DNA of 64,000 nucleotides from Cladocopium goreaui (Eukaryota > Sar > Dinophyceae > Suessiales > Symbiodiniaceae). Within the stretch, counting starts at the first letter, position 1, and the number at the start of each line of letters is the position of its first letter. The stretch is taken from assembly GCA_947184155.2 (NCBI GenBank), contig CAMXCT020006500.1, positions 108,100-172,099 of the forward strand, written 5' to 3'. Below the pieces are notes generated by a model. The model was not told the origin of the DNA, did no database searches, and worked only from the letters and a program-made list of their open reading frames with translations. The translations under genes and the position numbers were made by a program. This document shows, piece after piece, positions 12,241 to 22,700 of this stretch.

Positions 12241-12560
12241 TCAATTCTTTCCCGCTGTCCTCCGCTGGTGCCTGCTTGCTTGCGCCTTTCTGGTCGTTAC
12301 CTTTCTGCTTCTTCCTTCTTTTTTTGGCTTGTTTCCCGCCGTCTGGGCTTCGTGCCTGCTGGCTTGCGCGTTTCTGGCTGTCGCTTGCCTGCGCTGTCCT
12401 GTCCGGCTCGTTTTTGGCCGTCTGTGGTTCCTACCTGCTTGGCTGGGCGTCTCTGGCTGTAACTTGCCTGCGTTGTCTGGCTGTTGCCTGCCTGCTTTGT
12501 CCTGTCTGGCTCGTTTCCGTGGCCGTCTGCGGTTCCTACCTGCTGGGCTGGGCGTCTCTT
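12241..12560. repeat. T/C-rich degenerate repeat block
   Basis: Segments such as GGCCGTCTGTGGTTCCTACC and TGGCTGGGCGTCTCTGG recur at about 12417-12460 and 12521-12560, with a unit of roughly 80-105 bp. Open frames on both strands are long here, but the sequence is strongly biased and I do not call a gene. Confidence 0.6.
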
Positions 12561-12853
12561 CTGCTGTTACCTGGTGGTCTGTCTGATGTGGATTTTCCGA
12601 CAACACATAGCGGGTTTCAGCACGAATGTCTGGCTAAGTCCAAGGTTGCACGATTTTTTCGCTACATTTTGGTGAGTTCAACAAACCATTTTACTCTTTG
12701 AGTTCGTCGAAAATGCTGTGGGCTTTCTATCGCATCGAAGCTCAAAATAAAGCCATGAAATCCCCATGGAAATCACCATTTTTCGACCTCAAGGAGATTC
12801 CCATGGACATCACCATGGGTTTTTTCCGGTTGCAATTCGCTGAAACAAAACAG

Positions 12854-12889
12854 GTGCCCCGCGTCACGCGCGCGGCACCGGTGAAGGAG
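12854..12889 (+). CDS. Candidate short exon, basic
   Basis: AAACAG|GTG opens 12 codons in phase 0 (VPRVTRAAPVKE), closed by AG|GC (GAG|GCGCGT). The intron ends here and at 16675 share AGGCG, as seen at firmer introns. A longer version to a GA donor at 12901 is possible. Confidence 0.4.
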
Positions 12890-12993
12890 GCGCGTCTGGG
12901 GATCTGTTAGGATCATTCCAATCCGGTGATTTTGAGGGTGATTTCACCATATTTCACCTACCAGAAGTGAGAAAAACTGGAGTTTTTTGCTGA

Positions 12994-13103
12994 TTGGTTG
13001 GCGGTTTGGAACATGAATGGATGATTTTTTCCTATTGGGAATGGAATAATCATCCCAATTGACTTGAACTCCATCATTTTTCCGAGGGGTAGGTATAGAA
13101 CCA
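12994..13103. repeat. Family 2 TIR element, diverged
   Basis: The left arm reads GATTGGTTGGCGGTTTGG. The core keeps AATCATCCCAATTGAC and CCGAGGGGTAGGTATAG. Confidence 0.6.
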
Positions 13104-13261
13104 GCTGATTTTTATGGTGATTTGATGGAATTTCAGAAGAATTTGAGATTCGAAACGGGACTTCGTCATAGATTCGTCATAGATTTTTCCGGAACCCATT
13201 TCGGGATAAAGTGCATCCATCTCACCTTGATATATGGAAGTAAGTCTGAAAGGTCTGGAAG

Positions 13262-13300
13262 GCATCGAACATGGCAAACGGGGCTGACGGATACCTTTGG
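13262..13300 (+). CDS. Weak candidate exon
   Basis: GGAAG|GCA opens 13 codons in phase 0 (ASNMANGADGYLW) before a GT donor (GTAAAG). Boundaries fit the pattern, but there is no other support. Confidence 0.2.
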
Positions 13301-13794
13301 GTAAAGGTTTCGATGTGGAACAGCCGTTGGGGAAACCCGGAAAGTCATCGACAAATGGTGGAAGTGTTAGTCTACCCTAGGGCAGGTCATAATTTTCGAA
13401 GATTTTTTTAATAGCCAGAGGCACGGGAATGCCGCTACTTCACCAGGGGATCTGGGGGCGATATGATTGGGGATTTACAGGGGATACTACGGGGTATAGA
13501 AGCTGTAGAGCCAACAAGATAAGATTATATATATATATGTAATGGGGATAAACATCCCGGCGGACCTGGCACCGGCCCATGATTGCTTAAAAATTCTTGT
13601 TTCGCTGTGGCGCCAGCTCGATTTCATGTGGGAAACAACCATGAAAAAAAAACATCCGTTTTAGTGTGGTTTGCAACCCTTACAGGGTTTTGTGCTTCAA
13701 AACCCGGCGAACGAACAAAGTGGTCTTTTCTCTTCACCGCATGAGAGATCTTACAGCTTCGCCAGTGGCGGTCAGCAAGTCGAATGCTATCACA

Positions 13795-13814
13795 CCCCCC
13801 CCCCCCCCCCCCCC
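13795..13814. repeat. Poly-C tract of 20 C
   Basis: An uninterrupted C run bounds the left side of the 42-bp minisatellite. Assembly length is unreliable at such tracts. Confidence 0.95.
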
Positions 13815-13821
13815 ACCCCAT

Positions 13822-14325
13822 GCGTAGCGTAGCATCACATCATGTCTTGCAGTAGAGACGAATGCGTAGCGTAGCCTCCCATCATGTCTTGCAGTAGTGA
13901 CGAACGCGTAGCGTAGCCTCCCATCATGTCTTGCAGTAGAGACGAATGCATAGCGTATCCTCCCATCATGTCTTGCAGTAGTGACGAATGCGTAGCGTAG
14001 CTCCCATCATGTCTTGCAGTAGAGACGAGTGCGTAGCCTAGCATCACATCATGTCTTGCAGTAGAGACGAATGCGTACCGTAGCCTCCCATCATGTCTTG
14101 CAGTAGTGACGAATGCGTAGCGTAGCCTCCCATCATGTCTTGCAGTAGTGACGAATGCGTAGCGTAGCATCACATCATGTCTCGCAGTAGAGACGAATGC
14201 GTAGCGTAGCATCACATCATGTCTTGCAGCAGTAGTGACGAATGCGTAGCGTAGCATCACATCATGAGTAGAGACGAATGCGTAGCGTAGCATCACATCA
14301 TGTCTTGCAGTAGTGACGAATGCTA
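13822..14325. repeat. 42-bp minisatellite, about 12 copies
   Basis: The unit reads GTAGTGACGAATGCGTAGCG then TAGCCTCCCATCATGTC then TTGCA. It comes in GTAGAG and GTAGTG variants and in CCTCCC and CATCAC variants. Confidence 0.95.
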
Positions 14326-14356
14326 TCACACCCCACCCCACCCCACCCCACCCCAA
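14326..14356. repeat. (ACCCC)n tract
   Basis: The tract follows GAATGCTATCAC, the same sequence that precedes the poly-C run at 13781, so the minisatellite sits between two copies of one C-rich flank. Confidence 0.85.
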
Positions 14357-14464
14357 TTTGTGGGCCGGTAAAAGGTCCGTCTGCACAAACATGTATATAC
14401 TGGGTAATGTATGATACACAAGCAAGATATGTGAAGATTTCGATACATTCTAAATCATGAGAAA

Positions 14465-14572
14465 TACCCTCTGGTAATTTAACATAGCTATTGAAAATGA
14501 CCATAGAAATAGTGGATTTTCCCATTGAAAATGGTGATTGTCTATAGTTTTTTGTATGTTTACCAGAGGGTA
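14465..14572. repeat. Family 1 TIR element
   Basis: It runs from TACCCTCTGGTAATTTAAC to TATGTTTACCAGAGGGTA. Confidence 0.85.
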
Positions 14573-14660
14573 GTAGTTGGGTTCGTCCAAAAATGGGGTA
14601 TGCCGCGGTGTGCCCCAAAGTTGCTGTTTTCCCAATCCTGTCCCTCTGGCATCAATTCAG

Positions 14661-14684
14661 GTGAAGCCTCCCCGACGAAGCCAG
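14661..14684 (+). CDS. Weak candidate exon, Pro/Arg-rich
   Basis: ATTCAG|GTG is followed by VKPPRRSQ and an AG|GC donor (CAG|GCAATT), phase 0 to 0. It resembles the Ser/Arg-rich exon at 16676 in composition. Eight codons prove little. Confidence 0.3.
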
Positions 14685-15035
14685 GCAATTGGAAATGAAA
14701 CAAAAAACGGTGATTTTTTAATGGGATTTGATGGGGATTTATTGGAGTCAATGGAATTTGCTGGTGATTTCATAGGATCTTTTTATGGATTTTTTTCTGG
14801 TGATTTAGTAGGATTGGGATTTTGAGGTCATTTAATGGGATTTAGTGCATGTAGGCCAGAACCTCCCAAACTTCTGTAACCCTCCCATTGGTAGTTAAGA
14901 TTCGTCCTTCAAAACGTGGTTGTTGGTGCTTAAGACTAGAGTCATCCCATTAAAAGTTCGAAAAAGTGACTTATCTATCAGAAAACTATCAGAATTATCA
15001 GAAATTGATATATACTTATAACTTATAACTTATAA

Positions 15036-15425
15036 CACGACCGTACCACGTACCGTACCACGCACTACAATACCGTACCATGAGCCGCACGAGCGTACCA
15101 AAAATACGCACCACAATCGTAGCACGTACCGTACCATGTAACACAATACCGTACCATGAACCGCAACACCGTACCAAAAATACGTACCACAACCGTACCA
15201 CGTACCGTACCATGTACCACAATACCGTACCATGTACCGCACCACCGTACCGTAAATACGTACCACAACGGTACCACGTACCGTACCATGTACCGCACCA
15301 CCGTACCGTAAATACGTACCACAACCGTACCACGTACCGTACCATGTACCACAATACCGTACCACGTACCGCACCACCGTACCGTAAATACGTACCCGTA
15401 CCTGGGTCAGCTTTGGGCCCAACCG
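15036..15425. repeat. GTACC-rich tandem array
   Basis: CGTACC and CATGTACC units alternate with AATACC and form higher-order blocks starting at AAATACGTACC near 15179, 15254, 15309 and 15384. Open frames on both strands are by-products. Confidence 0.95.
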
Positions 15426-15946
15426 TACCGATTCCAGGAAGCCAATAGAGCATTGCTCTTGAAATTAGCCAATATATATATATATAATTTCACATTTTGG
15501 ATGTTCTGTTCCTATCTTTTTGGGGGAGAACGATAGGCATGCACAAAGATATAGACATGAATCAAGATAGGGTATGGATATACTAGTGCCAATATCCTTT
15601 TCTAATATCTATATTTATATCATTTTTTTTGTTGGATGTTACTTTTTTTTCACGCAGACATTGTTGTTTATGGGAGCTAAAAACCATAAAATCACCATAA
15701 ATAAATCACCATAAATAAGCCAGCCATGAAATCACATTGAATCACCTCAAATGTTCGTTAAATCCCATTAAATCACCATTCAATCCCATCAAGTCCAAAT
15801 TAAAATCCATTTCTGTTGGTTAAACTCCAGTAGTTCATCATTTTTCTGGGTCAAATCATCAATAAATCCAATTTTTCATGGTAAAATCACCATTTTTCTC
15901 ACCATGAAATCCATCAAAAAATCCCAAACACTCACCATTTTTCTAC

Positions 15947-16360
15947 CAGGTTCAGTGGAATAATTGGAATAATTGCTCAAATCACCATTGATCTAAATGA
16001 CTCAAAGTACCATGGTACTCGTCAAATAATGGATATACATATATATTATATTTGATATTTAACAAGTTCATCAAATTCTCATACTTGATTGAATATATCA
16101 ATGATTATTATATTAAATCAATGACTGGTACCATATTTAACCATTTATATATATCAACTTATCAGATAGTGGACATGGTATAAATGGTACTACTCAAGAT
16201 TAATCACCATTTTACTTCATGCTTACCATGGATGTCCTTTTCCTTTTCCCATTGGTTGGTTGATGAATAGAGGGGTTTGAAGAAACCCCTTTAGCAACAG
16301 GCAGGTTTGATGATAGATGGTATACCAAACCGGCCCTTCGATTTTTACCAAAACGACATT
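15947..16360. repeat. Segmental duplicate, copy 1
   Basis: CAAATCACCATTGATC, ACTCAAAGTACCATGGTACT and the sequence to about 16290 recur with few changes at 37970-38300. The last part (GGTTGATGAATAGAGGGG, then ACCGGCCC) recurs near 62060-62185. Confidence 0.8.
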
Positions 16361-16477
16361 ATTGGACTCCAAAGTATGGTTTTTGATACTTGTAACTAAA
16401 AAAACTATAGTTAAGTTGGTTTATATAGGTACAGTAACCAGGGTTTATGATACTTATAACCCACACCCAAAAGTTAC

Positions 16478-16605
16478 TACAAGGTGGTGCCCCCCAAGTT
16501 ATAAGTTGGTTTATAAACCCCATTAACTATAGCTATAAGTACCATAAACCATAGTTTTTGGAGTTATAAACCAACTGAACGCTATCTTGGGGGCACCACT
16601 TTGTA
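16478..16605. repeat. Family 3 TIR element
   Basis: It runs from TACAAGGTGGTGCCCCCC to GGGGGCACCACTTTGTA. The inner arms are AAGTTGGTTTATAAACCCC and GGAGTTATAAACCAACTG. Confidence 0.9.
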
Positions 16606-16675
16606 TAACCAACACCCAACGGTTACTATGGTTAAACCCCCAAAAGATCTCCACAGTGCCACCAGTGGGGTCCAG

Positions 16676-16722
16676 GCGTCCAAGTCTTCCAGCAAAGCCG
16701 AGTCTCCTAGCCGCAGCCGCAG
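16676..16722 (+). CDS. Exon, Ser/Arg/Lys-rich linker
   Basis: GTCCAG|GCG opens [15 protein letters not shown] in phase 0 and ends in phase 2 at CGCAG|GTGGGA. The next exon (18756) starts in the matching phase and completes an Arg codon. An acceptor at 16656 would add ATSGVQ upstream. Ser/Arg/Pro composition suggests a disordered linker. Confidence 0.5.
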
Positions 16723-19700
16723 GTGGGAAAATCGGTGGTGAGTTCATACCTGGGGAATCCTTTTTGGGAACTTCTGCCGAAATTACATGCTTGAATTCTA
16801 AAACTTCTGCCGAAAACAGAAAAAATTGCCGGCAATTTTCAATTCTGCCGAAATAGGGTTTTCATGGGCTGTGCTTATTTGTATAACCAAAGCTGAGTCC
16901 GGGTAATTCCGCCGAAATTGCTGGCAATTCCGCCGAAATTGCGGGCAGTTCCGCCGAAATCTGCCGACATTTTTTCTGACTTTATTGGGGCAAACATTCA
17001 ACAATCAATTCCGCCGAAATTGGTCTCCAATGATGGAATTCCGCCGAAAGCCGTTTTTAAAAGCGAAATCTGAAAATTCTGCCGAAATCCTAAACCGGCA
17101 AAAACTTCCATACATTTGGAGTTCTCAGGTATCTGGAGAAAATGGGCATTTTTCTATGGGATTTGCTAGGAAATTCATGGGAAATTCATAGGAAAGTCAT
17201 GGGATTTGATGGGGTTTAGTGGGATTTCATGGAATTTCATGGGAGATTCATGAACATTACTATGGGATTTCATGGGAAAATTAGTGGGAAATTCATGGGA
17301 AATTGTTGGGAAATGAATGAACAATTAATGAGAAACTACAAAATCATAGGGAAAGTAATGGGAAATTAATGGAACATTAATGAGAAATTAATAGGATTAA
17401 ACGGGATTTCACTACCCAACAGTGGGGATTCAATAGGATTTAATTTTGATAGGATTTAAACATACGTCAATGGTTTTTCTCACGGGATTTAACCAACACG
17501 AATGGTGAATTGATGTTCATGGTTGTATCAGCAGTCGTTGTAACTGTATTCGCCATAGACTAGAGTATAGAAGATGATTTATATACTAATTGAAATTGGG
17601 ACCCATTAGTGCTGTACACACACATATATATATATATACACATATTGACACACACGTACTTAAAATGCATAATATAAGATAGACATACGTGTTTGTATAT
17701 ACTACATTCAAAGTTGTGCCCCCAAACATCATGTTTGTTGGTTAATGTCCACCCCGGAACGGCCCGGCTTATTTCATTATCATAAGGCCGACAGTTGGGC
17801 TAGTTATGTCTGCCAAACTTTTATACATTTGGCTTGGTCTGAAAACAGGGTATAGCAACCGCAAAAATATGCGGAAGAGTTGGACACCTGGAAATTATAG
17901 GTTTAAAACCTGTATTTCCAACTAATTGTACAGGATGGGGCCCCAGTTCGTTAGCTAAGTTGGTTTATAACTACAATAACCATAGTGTATGATACGCAAA
18001 TAACTATATTTAGATGGGGTTATAAACAAACTTATAACTGGAGGGCCCCATCCTGTACTAGAATGGGAATTAATGTATTCCAAACATATTTCCTATTCCC
18101 AGTATTACTATGCAACATATGGAAGATCTGGGAATTAATGGTATTAGAATGGGAATAGAATAGACATGTATGGGTCTTACCATCCTTAGGGAGGAAGGAT
18201 TTAAGAAGCAACTTAGATCCCATGAAAAATCACCATAAATATTCTTGGTTAAGTTAAAATCCAATGAAACATCACAAAATATTGTTGGTTAATTCCTTCA
18301 TAAGGTTGGTTAATTCCCAGCAAAATCTACATGTGGGTATGGATCAATACCTATTAAGACAATTTTTAATGGGATGAACATCCATATACCAGCTATTTTG
18401 ATGTTCACCAGGGGTACAAGGTTTTGACACACTGCCATGTTGGTTAGTTCAACATCCGAATATTGTGGGTTATCTCACGAAATCTCGCTATTTGAACCAT
18501 TTCGCTACGTGAAATCCAAGTAGTTCACCATTTGTTCTTAGTTAAATCACCAATAAATCACCATTTTTGCTGGTAAATTGCCCATACACCAGCATAAAAA
18601 TGATTTTTTTTGTTGGTTAAATCAGTTCAATCCTATGAAATCACGATTTTTGCTGGTAAATCTGGTAAAATTCCAAGACATCACCGGTAAATCCACCATT
18701 TTTCTTGGTTCAACCACCATGGTCAGCGTTTTGCTGGTGAAAAACGAAACCGCAGGTTGCGACTGGGTCAACGTGTGGACGCACATGTGGAGGCGGCCAT
18801 GCAACGGGCCAAGGAGAGCGGCCATGGAATTTTTCGAAGTCAGTGGAATTCCAACATGGGTATGGGTCAATACCTATAGATACCATTTTTAATGGGATGG
18901 ACATCCATAAATCCCAGCTATTTTGATGTGAACTACAGGGGTACAAGGTTTTGACACACTGCCACATGGTGATTCTAAGCAGCAGAAATCGTGATTTCAT
19001 GGTGATGAAATGATGATTTCATGTCGGATCTAAGCAAGAAACATGGTGATTTCATGGTGATTTATGGATGATTTTACCAGCAAACATATTCATTTAGTAG
19101 GATTTAAGCAACAGAAATGGTGATTTAATGGTGATTTCATCAAGCAAAATGGTGATTCACTGGAATATCAGCAGGAGCATTTCAATGGGAATTAAGGCAA
19201 GAAACATTGTGTTTTTTGGAATTTTGGGAGTTTCAGCGGAACACATGATATATATATATATTATGGGGCTTCGGCAGGAAAATGGTTCTTCAATGGAATT
19301 TCAGCAGGAGTATGGTTATTTAGTTAATGGGATTTACATGGATTTACAAAGCCAAGAAACACGGTGATTGAATGGAATTGTGAACTTCAGCACCCCAAAA
19401 GAACGCTCGGGTGTTGGAGGCTCGGGTGCCGTGTTTGATTCTTCTCCGGACTGATGGCGATGAAAAAATTACACATGGCAGGCACCACCATGCAATGCCA
19501 AAGCGCCAGATGTGAAACAAAAGCGGTGGACATTTGGGCGAGTACCACATAATATATATATATATAGATGAATGTGTATGTATATATATATACATATTTA
19601 TATATGAATGTATATATATATATATATTTGAATGTGTATATGTGTATATATATATGAATGTATATATATACATATGAATGTATATATATATATATTCTTG

Positions 19701-22700
19701 CAGATGCATATGTAAATAATAATATGCATATACACATACACATATATATATAATATTTATGTATTAAAGATATATACACTGTATATAATGTATATCTTAA
19801 ATTCCAATGGTCCCACAGATTCACCTGAGGAGCAATGGCGCCAGCAGCAGATTGACGAAGAAGAACGACGGAAGGTGCGGCGTTGCGTTTTGCGTCGATG
19901 TCACCGGTTGTGTCATGTGTCACTACATGGAGTGTGTTGAATGCAAGGTGCAATGTTTTATGTTTTTTTCTTTTCAATGTGTAAAAACCATGGAATGTGT
20001 AGTGGAACGTGGAATGTAATGTGTTTTATGTGTTTTTAGTGTAGACTAGTGGGATTTAAGCTCCATTCTTGTTTTATGCCACTTCTTGTTGCTTAAACCC
20101 ATCAATTTTGGACACTCCAAAAGCTTCACATTGCCCAAAATGCTCATCCAACTGATTCCCTCTTTAGCTTCACATCACCAGTGACACCCTATTGTTGATC
20201 TTCATTTTTTCTTGCTTGAAGCTATCAACTCCCAGTTTTTTTTTTAAAATGTTTTTTTAACTCAACATCGCTTAGACGGGCGTTACTTGCTTAAATGGTG
20301 TTTGTAGGCGAACTAATCCGTTATAGACAAAGTTAGCTTTGAGAATGCTGACCAGTTACCCTCTCGTAATTTAACATAGCTATTGAAAATGCAAATTTTT
20401 AATGGGAAAATCAACTATTTCTATGGCAATTTTCAATAGCTACGTAACAAATTACCAGAGGGTAACTAACTAATCATAGCCCATCTAAGTCTCAACTATC
20501 TCACTGACGGTTAATCCACTCAAAGCATGGACTGAGAATTGGAACAAACTATTGGTTTTCACAGTGGCTGCCTAGCCACCTAACTGATGTACTCGTCAAT
20601 TACCAATGGTTTTCTGTGTTATTACTATGACTCATGTTTTCGATACTTTCTCCCCAACTTCTCTAAAAACCATTGCGCCAGCATGATATCCGAATTTTGT
20701 ATCCCCATATGTCCATATCTTGAATGGTTATTTCACATGTTATAATCACAGCATTTTTTTCGCAAAATGTATCCATGTACCGCCGGTGAAACTATGGTAA
20801 AAAATCAGGGGTTTTGCAAAATAAGTCATGATGAATCCTACAGTAATCCCCTTTTTTATTGGAAACATATTGTTTTACCCTCTGGTTATTTGACATAGCC
20901 ATGGAAAATCCTTTATAAATGGAGGTTTAATGGGAAGATCATCTATAAATGATTGTTTTATGAAAACTATCTGATTGGTGGTTTGGAACATTTGCATTAT
21001 TTTTCCCATTATATTTGGAATAATCATCCCAACTGACTGAAGATGATTTTTGCTGAAGATGAATTTTTATTTTCTCCATGGGAAATCCACTACGACTGGG
21101 GAATCAATTAAGGGACTATTTTTGGCATTTTTTCGTGGTTCCTTAAGCAAATCCATGTTATGAAAACTATTAAATCACCATGAATCTTTAAGCTTAGTTT
21201 CTATGATTCTGAGTGGACATGACAAATCATCATGTTTCTGGGTTTTAATCCGAGTAAATCATGATCGCCTTGCTGAAGCCCCATCAATTCACAAGTTGCC
21301 TGCTATATATATATATATGTAGCCTATCATATATACCTGGTTGGTTATATATCCCATTAAAGCTTAATACTTAAATATCGATTAAATCCAATTAAATCGC
21401 CATTCAACCAACTTAAACCCATGAAAATCCATTCAATCCTGCAATTTCCACATAAATCCCATTCATTAAATCACCATCAACAGTCTATAAAAGTCTATCC
21501 ACATCCATGACATAACCTTGAAAATCAATATTCAACCCCAAATAAACCTATGCAGACCACAATTAAATTATTTTTTGTTTAATTGTGTCATGATTAAACC
21601 GCCCTTACCATTAATTTTCATTAAATCCCATTATCACTATTAATCTCCATTAAATCCCAACAGTGAATCCCGATTAAGTCCCAATGAATCCTACAACGGG
21701 TGATGCCCATGAAATCACCGTATTTGGTGGTTACATCCCCATGAAATCCCCCCAATTTCCATACTAAACCTATATTAAAAGTCCCATATGAAGTCCCGAA
21801 TTTAGATAGTACCATATTTAGTTTTTTTTTTTTTTTTCTGGTGGTTATATGCCCATCCAATGAAAAATCACTAGTAGATCCCATATGGAGGTTTCCTAAA
21901 ATGAGGGTTTTATATATATATAAACCTATATCAAATCCCATCTTTCGTGGTTTTTCTGGTTTCTTATATCCCAGAAGAAATCCCATGACATCACCACTTT
22001 CTGGATTTAACGCTATTGAAACCATGGCCATAGCAATAGTTGATTTACCGAACTTAAAGATGATGATTTTCCAGCAAACTGTTCGTTTAGAGGGCAGTAG
22101 ATCTCATACTGGTTGGTGGTTTCAAACATTTTGAATTTTCCATTTCATATATGGGATGTCATCCTTCTCAGCTCACTTTCACTCCATCATTTTTCAAGAT
22201 GGTGAAATTGCACCACCAACCAGATTGTTATTGGAGAATCCCATATCAATCCTATAAACTATATAATTAGTATAATCCTATATCAATCCCATATCAATCC
22301 CATATCAATCCCACATCAATCCTATATCAATCCCATATCAATCCTATATCAATCCCATATCAATCCTATATCAATCCCATATCAATCCTATAAAACTATA
22401 TAATCCCCATGATCATATCATTGTTATCCCCCAGCTTCGCCAGCTGTCCTTCATCCTCCGCCTCCAAGCGGCCTTGCGCGGCCGTGCCGCGCGCCGCCGC
22501 GTGGCAGAACACCGGAGAAGGTGCCTGGAAGCGGCGCCCGTGCTGCAGGCGACCGGTTTTTGGATGTTGAACCAACTATTGGTTGGTGGTTTGGAACATG
22601 AATGGATTATTTTTCCACATATATATATATATATATATATTGGGAAGAATCATCCCAACTGACGAAGTCCATCATTTTTCAGAGGGGTAGGTATATCACC

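Larger units (their letters stand above)
9346..12853. other. Putative intron with TIR elements and a CT-rich block
   Basis: It holds family 1 copies (10373, 11569), a family 2 copy (11336) and the T/C-rich block at 12241-12560. Weak islands at 9485-9530 and 10979-10999 could be tiny exons; the evidence is too thin to call them. Confidence 0.4.
12890..16675. other. Putative intron with minisatellites
   Basis: It holds a diverged family 2 element, the 42-bp minisatellite, a family 1 copy, the GTACC array, ATCACCATTAAATCCC-type degenerate repeats (15680-15960), segmental duplicate copy 1 and a family 3 copy. Confidence 0.4.
19875..22434. other. Intron
   Basis: It holds GGAATGTAATGTG-like words, family 1 (20357), a partial family 2 (20971), an AT run (21305-21320), AAATCACCATTAAATCCC-type repeats (21370-21760), family 2 (22108) and the 11-bp ATCAATCCCAT array. 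Confidence 0.55.

Noticed and set aside
12114-12701. 195-codon hydrophobic frame
   Set aside because: Rests on T/C-rich degenerate repeats, with equally long frames in other registers and on the other strand.
13835-14425. 196-codon minus-strand frame with ARHDVMLRYAFV repeats
   Set aside because: 42 is a multiple of three, so the minisatellite reads open by construction.
15016-15453. Tyr/Val/Arg-rich frames on both strands
   Set aside because: Caused by the GTACC repeat.
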